64,000 bases of DNA from Amycolatopsis sp. NBC_01488 (GTDB lineage: Bacteria; Actinomycetota; Actinomycetes; Mycobacteriales; Pseudonocardiaceae), in the NCBI RefSeq assembly GCF_036227105.1, contig NZ_CP109434.1:129001-193000 (forward strand), written 5' to 3'. Position numbers and translations under genes: made by a program. Positions 60,151 to 64,000 of this stretch are shown piece after piece (position 1 is the first letter of the stretch; each line of letters begins with the position of its first letter). Under the pieces are notes generated by a model that saw only the letters and a list, made by a program, of their open reading frames with translations, was not told the origin of the DNA and searched no databases.

Positions 60151-61941
60151 ATGACTTCCGCGACCAGACCCCGGCCGTCGCTCGCCGAACCGGCCACCGA
60201 CACCGACGAGCCGGTCCCCTTCCGGCGGATCGCCGGCCTGTTCCGGCCGCACCGCCGGCGCCTCGCCGCGCTGTTCGCCCTGATCGTCGTGCAGGCCGGG
60301 CTCGGCGTCACCTCGCCGTTCCTGCTCCGCGAGATCCTCGACGACGCCCTGCCGAACCGCGACACGCTGCTGATCAGCCTGCTGGCCGGCGGGATGATCG
60401 CCTGCGCGGTCGGCAGCGCCTCGCTCGGCGTCGCCACCACCGGCCTGTCCAACACCATCGGGCAGCGGGTGATGAACGAGCTGCGCGTCTCGGTCTACGG
60501 CCACCTGCAGCGGATGTCACTCGGCTTCTTCACCCGGACGAAGAGCGGCGAAGTGCTCTCGCGGGTGTTCAACGACATCGGCGGCGTCGACAACGTCATC
60601 ACCACGACCGCCGGGTCGATGGTGCAGAACCTGACGACCACGACCGCCATCACGGTGGCGCTCGTCCTGCTCGACTGGCAGCTCGCGGCGCTCTCGCTGA
60701 TCGTCGTGCCGCTGTTCCTGCTGTTCACCCTCCGGCTGGGCAAGAAGCGGCGGAACCTGGCCCGCGGCCGGACCCGGCGGATGGCCCGGCTGACCACGAT
60801 GGTCGAGGAATCCCTGTCGGTCACCGGCGTGCTGCTCGCCAAGACGATGGGCAACGAACGGGCGATGCGCGAGCGGTTCGGCGCCGAGTCGCGGGAGATC
60901 GCGTCGCTGGAACGCGCGGCGGCACTGGCCGGACGCTGGCAGATCGCGTCGCGGGCGATGAGCCTGACGGTGATCCCGGCGCTCGTCTACTGGATCGCCG
61001 GGCTGGCGCTGGCGGGCGGCGCGTCGCCGATCTCGCTCGGCACCGTCGTGGCGTTCACCAGCATGCTGAACCGGCTGGTCGCGCCGGCCAGCGCGATGCA
61101 GACCATCGGGCAGAACGTGGCGACGTCGAAGGCGCTGTTCGGCCGCATCTTCGAGGTGCTGGACCTGCCGGTGGAGATCGGCGACAAGCCGGGCGCGCGG
61201 TCGCTCGAGGTGCGCCGCGGCGACGTCTCGATGCGCGGGGTCTCCTTCCGCTACGACGAAGACGGCCCGCTGACGCTGAAGGACATCGACCTCGACGTCC
61301 CGGCCGGGACCACGACGGCGCTCGTCGGCTCGACCGGCTCGGGCAAGACGACGCTCGCCTACCTCGTGGCGCGGCTGTACGAAGTGACGTCCGGGTCCGT
61401 GGAGATCGACGGCACCGACGTCCGCGACGTCACGCTGGCCTCGCTCGCGGCGGGCGTCGGGATGGTGTCGCAGGAGACCTACCTCTTCCACGACACCGTC
61501 CGGGAGAACCTGCGCTTCGCGAAGCCGGACGCGACCGACGAAGAGATCGAGGCGGCGGCGAAGGCCGCGCACATCCACGACACGCTCGCCGGGCTGCCCG
61601 AGGGGTACGACACGGTCGTGGGCCAGCGCGGCTACCGGTTCTCCGGCGGCGAGAAGCAGCGGATGGCGATCGCGCGGATCCTGCTGCGCAACCCGCCGGT
61701 GCTCGTCCTCGACGAGGCGACCAGCGCGCTCGACACCCGCACCGAGCGCTCGGTGCAGGCCGAGCTCGACCGGCTCGCCGCGGGCCGCACGACCCTGACG
61801 ATCGCGCACCGGCTGTCCACTGTGGAGCACGCCGACCAGATCGTGGTGCTGCACGAGGGCCGGATCGTGGAACGCGGGACGCACGACGAGCTGCTGGCGC
61901 GCGGCGGGCGTTATGCCCGGCTGGTCCGGGGAACCGCCTAA
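60151..61941 (+). CDS. ABC exporter (fused membrane and ATPase domains)
   Basis: A 596-residue half-transporter: six helices (about 40-330) and a C-terminal ATPase with Walker A GSTGSGKTT, signature FSGGEKQR, Walker B VLVLDEATSALD and H-loop TIAHRLS. It would work as a homodimer exporting lipids or drugs. ATG 60151 is preferred to one at 60091, whose extra residues are not conserved. A MarR gene begins 9 nt after its stop, and a MarR-type palindrome lies upstream. Confidence 0.92.
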   Translation: MTSATRPRPSLAEPATDTDEPVPFRRIAGLFRPHRRRLAALFALIVVQAGLGVTSPFLLREILDDALPNRDTLLISLLAGGMIACAVGSASLGVATTGLSNTIGQRVMNELRVSVYGHLQRMSLGFFTRTKSGEVLSRVFNDIGGVDNVITTTAGSMVQNLTTTTAITVALVLLDWQLAALSLIVVPLFLLFTLRLGKKRRNLARGRTRRMARLTTMVEESLSVTGVLLAKTMGNERAMRERFGAESREIASLERAAALAGRWQIASRAMSLTVIPALVYWIAGLALAGGASPISLGTVVAFTSMLNRLVAPASAMQTIGQNVATSKALFGRIFEVLDLPVEIGDKPGARSLEVRRGDVSMRGVSFRYDEDGPLTLKDIDLDVPAGTTTALVGSTGSGKTTLAYLVARLYEVTSGSVEIDGTDVRDVTLASLAAGVGMVSQETYLFHDTVRENLRFAKPDATDEEIEAAAKAAHIHDTLAGLPEGYDTVVGQRGYRFSGGEKQRMAIARILLRNPPVLVLDEATSALDTRTERSVQAELDRLAAGRTTLTIAHRLSTVEHADQIVVLHEGRIVERGTHDELLARGGRYARLVRGTA

Positions 61942-61950
61942 CCTGGGTCC

Positions 61951-62415
61951 ATGCAGCCCGAACCCGACGTCGCACCACCGGTCAGCGCGGACCCCGAGCT
62001 GGCCGACCTGGCCTGGCGGGTGCGCGAAGGCGTCGGACGGCTGAACTGGCGGATGCGCGCAGAGCGGGACCTGGGCGGCCCGGGCCCGGCGGTGCTGGCG
62101 GTGCTGAGCCGCCTCTACCGGGCGGGCACGCACACGCCGACCGAGCTGGCCGAGGCGGAACGGCTGCAGCCGCAGTCGCTGACCCGGATCCTGGCCTGGG
62201 TGACCGAGCGCGAGCTGGTGACGCGCTCGCCGGACCCGGCGGACGGCCGCCGTTCGCTGGTGAGCATCACCCCGGCCGGGCTGGCGGTGCTGCGGGAGTA
62301 CAGCGTCCGCCGGGAACGCTGGCTGGCCGGCGCGATCGAGACGACGCTGTCGCCGACCGAACGGCAGCTGCTGAAGCTGGCGTCGGAGCTGATGCTCCGG
62401 GTCGCGGACGCCTGA
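61951..62415 (+). CDS. MarR-family transcriptional regulator
   Basis: A 154-residue winged-helix protein (TELAEAERLQPQSLTRILAWVTERELVTRSPDPADGRRSLVSIT contains the recognition helix and wing Asp-x-Arg). It follows the ABC exporter by 9 nt and probably represses it until a toxic ligand binds. The next 270 nt hold no gene; a GTAGTACTAC palindrome lies at 62676-62685, just past the Ku stop. Confidence 0.92.
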   Translation: MQPEPDVAPPVSADPELADLAWRVREGVGRLNWRMRAERDLGGPGPAVLAVLSRLYRAGTHTPTELAEAERLQPQSLTRILAWVTERELVTRSPDPADGRRSLVSITPAGLAVLREYSVRRERWLAGAIETTLSPTERQLLKLASELMLRVADA

Positions 62416-62685
62416 AAGCCGCCGCGGAGACCCCTCGATCCCTCCACGGCGGCTTCGGCGTCCGTACCGCCTCCCCGCGGTGCGGTGCGGTGCGGGTTCC
62501 GGGTGCGGGCCGCTCCTCCGTCGGCCCGCCCCGGAACCCTGGTCCCCGGACGGCTCACCTCCCCAGGGGCCGTCCGGTTCTCCCCCCTCACCAGCGGTCC
62601 GGTACCCGCTGGCAGGACGAAGTCTGCCGCGCCCGGCACCCGGCCAGCAGTGGGAGAACCCTCAATTACCCGTGGGTAGTACTAC

Positions 62686-63558
62686 TCAAGGCGTCTTCGT
62701 GCGGTTGCGCGTCGCGGCTCGCTTCGCCGTCGTACGCGCCTTCGCCGCCCTCGACGCGGCAGCCTTCGCCTTCGCGACGGCCGCATTGCGTGCGTCGTCG
62801 GCCTCGGACGCCGTCTCCTGCAGGGCCGCCAGCAGGCGCGTGACACCCTCCGCCTGCTCGGCGGCCGTCGGCTGGACGACCTCGGCACCGTCGATCTTCG
62901 CCTGGACCAACGCCTGGAACGCCTCGCGGTAACGGTCGGGGTACCGGCCGGGGTCGAACTCGCCGGTCAGCTCTTCGACGAGGTTGACCGCGCGCCGCAG
63001 CTCACCGGGCCGGATGTCGACGTCGGCGTGCCGGAACGGGAAGTCGGGCGCGCGCACCTCGTCCGGCCACAGCATCGTCTCCAGCACGATCACCTGGTCG
63101 CGCACGCGCAGCGCACCCAGCGTCTCGCGGCGGCGCAGCGCGACCGTGACCAGCGCGATCCGCCCGGACTGCTGCAACGCCTCGCTGAAGAGCACGTACG
63201 GCTTGGTGCCCGCCGGCTCCGGCTCGAGGTAGTAGCTCTTCGCGAACCAGATCGGGTCGACGTCGGCCAGCGGCGCGAAGCCGCGGATGGCGATCGTGCG
63301 CCCGGGCATCGGGAGGGACGCCAGCTCGTGGTCCGACAGCAGCACCACGTCGCCGCCGGGGACCGCGTACCCGCGGACCATCTGCTCCGGCGGCACCTCG
63401 GCGCCGTCGACTTCGCACACCCGCTTGACCCGGACGCGGCCGCCGTCGGCCTCGTGCACCTGGTGCAGCGGGATCTCGCGATCCTCGGTCGCGCTGTACG
63501 CCTTCACCGGAACGGCGTAACTGCCGAACCCGATCTTGCCCGTCCACACCGCACGCAT
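62686..63558 (-). CDS. ku: Ku protein for non-homologous end joining
   Basis: A 290-residue prokaryotic Ku: MRAVWTGKIGFGSYAVPVKAY opens the beta-barrel and a dimerisation core follows, with a Lys/Ala-rich C-terminal tail (AAVAKAKAAASRAAKART) like those that aid DNA threading. Ku holds broken ends for LigD; no ligD gene is in the window. Confidence 0.95.
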   Translation of the reverse strand: MRAVWTGKIGFGSYAVPVKAYSATEDREIPLHQVHEADGGRVRVKRVCEVDGAEVPPEQMVRGYAVPGGDVVLLSDHELASLPMPGRTIAIRGFAPLADVDPIWFAKSYYLEPEPAGTKPYVLFSEALQQSGRIALVTVALRRRETLGALRVRDQVIVLETMLWPDEVRAPDFPFRHADVDIRPGELRRAVNLVEELTGEFDPGRYPDRYREAFQALVQAKIDGAEVVQPTAAEQAEGVTRLLAALQETASEADDARNAAVAKAKAAASRAAKARTTAKRAATRNRTKTP

Positions 63559-63610
63559 GCGACCACCTCCGCAGCTCCCAGGCTAGGCAGGCAGGCGGAC
63601 GCGCCGACAG

Positions 63611-63970
63611 CTACAAACGGGTGTCAGGCGCGACGGATTCGCTCACACATTCGAACGACGGCGTGACTTCGTCGAGCGCTTCGGCCGAACAGCGGGCCGC
63701 GATGGCCGCCGCGCGGAGCACTTCGGTGACGACCTCGACGTCCAGGGGCGGAGCCGCGGCGAGCGCGTTCGAGCCGCCTTCGACGCGGGCCGCGAGACCG
63801 GCCAGCGCGTGGGAAATGGCCTCCTGGCCCGCGACCAGCTGCGCGACGACGTCGGTCAGCTCGGCGGTGGTGGCGCCCGGGCCGCCGCAGCGCAGGCTCG
63901 CGGCGAGCTCCTCGGCGCAGGAGCGCAGGTGGGTGGCGACGACCGTCGGCGGCAGCGTCAGGTCCTGCAT
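63611..63970 (-). CDS. Small helical protein of unknown function
   Basis: A 119-residue, Ala-rich, mostly helical soluble protein starting MQDLTLPPTVV at ATG 63970, 9 nt after GGAGG (a GTG at 63973 is 6 nt after it and equally possible). No family recognised. Upstream sequence runs off the window; it may belong to an operon to the right. Confidence 0.6.
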   Translation of the reverse strand: MQDLTLPPTVVATHLRSCAEELAASLRCGGPGATTAELTDVVAQLVAGQEAISHALAGLAARVEGGSNALAAAPPLDVEVVTEVLRAAAIAARCSAEALDEVTPSFECVSESVAPDTRL

Positions 63971-64000
63971 CACGCACCCCCTCCGACCGGTCAGGCCCGT

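Noticed and set aside
1-64000. CRISPR arrays, tRNA and rRNA genes
   Set aside because: No regularly spaced repeats, no cloverleaf-like sequences and no rRNA-like stretches were recognised on either strand.

Overview
The window reads as a high-GC actinobacterial chromosome, most likely Amycolatopsis or a close Pseudonocardiaceae relative. This is inferred from codon use, gene content (WhiG-type sigma factor, DUF2469, Ku, NB-ARC regulators) and the gene order around rpsB-tsf-pyrH-frr-cdsA and rnhB-lepB-rplS-trmD-rimM-rpsP-ffh. It was not tested against any database.

Positions 1-10,400 hold a minus-strand, translationally coupled biosynthetic operon, and this is the most interesting part of the window. 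In transcription order it encodes an acyl-CoA-dehydrogenase-like flavoenzyme, an oligopeptide-binding lipoprotein, an L-lysine/ornithine N-monooxygenase, a stand-alone cupin, a methionyl-tRNA-synthetase-like protein, a sarcosine-oxidase-like FAD enzyme, an ATP-grasp ligase, a small lipocalin-like protein and a BBE-type FAD oxidase that runs off the left edge. Monooxygenase + cupin + MetRS-like + FAD oxidase is the set used by hydrazine-forming pathways such as s56-p1 (Spb38/Spb40/Spb39). There N6-hydroxylysine is coupled to an amino acid through an N-N bond and the lysine part is then cut off oxidatively. Here the cupin and MetRS-like halves of the hydrazine synthetase are two separate, overlapping genes. 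The ATP-grasp, flavoenzymes and small protein suggest an N-N-containing amide or peptide-like product that I cannot name.

Positions 10,400-18,100 carry cluster-edge or neighbouring genes: a PEP-mutase-family enzyme, an Ada/AlkA regulator with an altered glycosylase site, an ABM monooxygenase, an MFS exporter, an XRE/NB-ARC regulator, a four-helix membrane protein, a 48-residue ORF and an amidinotransferase-superfamily protein lacking the usual catalytic His. Two shared promoter motifs tie several of these together.

Positions 18,100-31,150 are an accessory block: degraded gene remnants, a 2,098-residue RHS/PA14 polymorphic toxin with a coupled candidate immunity gene, a polytopic membrane protein, a leaderless NB-ARC/TPR regulator and a secreted beta-trefoil lectin. 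A decayed partial copy of the rlmN 3' region lies at the left border and the intact rlmN at the right. A 3.1-kb sub-module is bounded by a 24-bp direct repeat.

Positions 31,150-64,000 are mostly conserved chromosome. They include rlmN, a lipoprotein, an AceE-like TPP enzyme with its Lrp regulator, PadR, methyltransferase, VOC and MFS genes, then cdsA-frr-pyrH-tsf-rpsB, an M23 protein, the sigma factor, xerC and dprA-comM-yraN. Next come DUF2469-rnhB-lepB-rplS-trmD-rimM-KH-rpsP, two CPBP proteases, an amidohydrolase, ffh, an ABC exporter with its MarR regulator, Ku, and a last small gene of unknown function.
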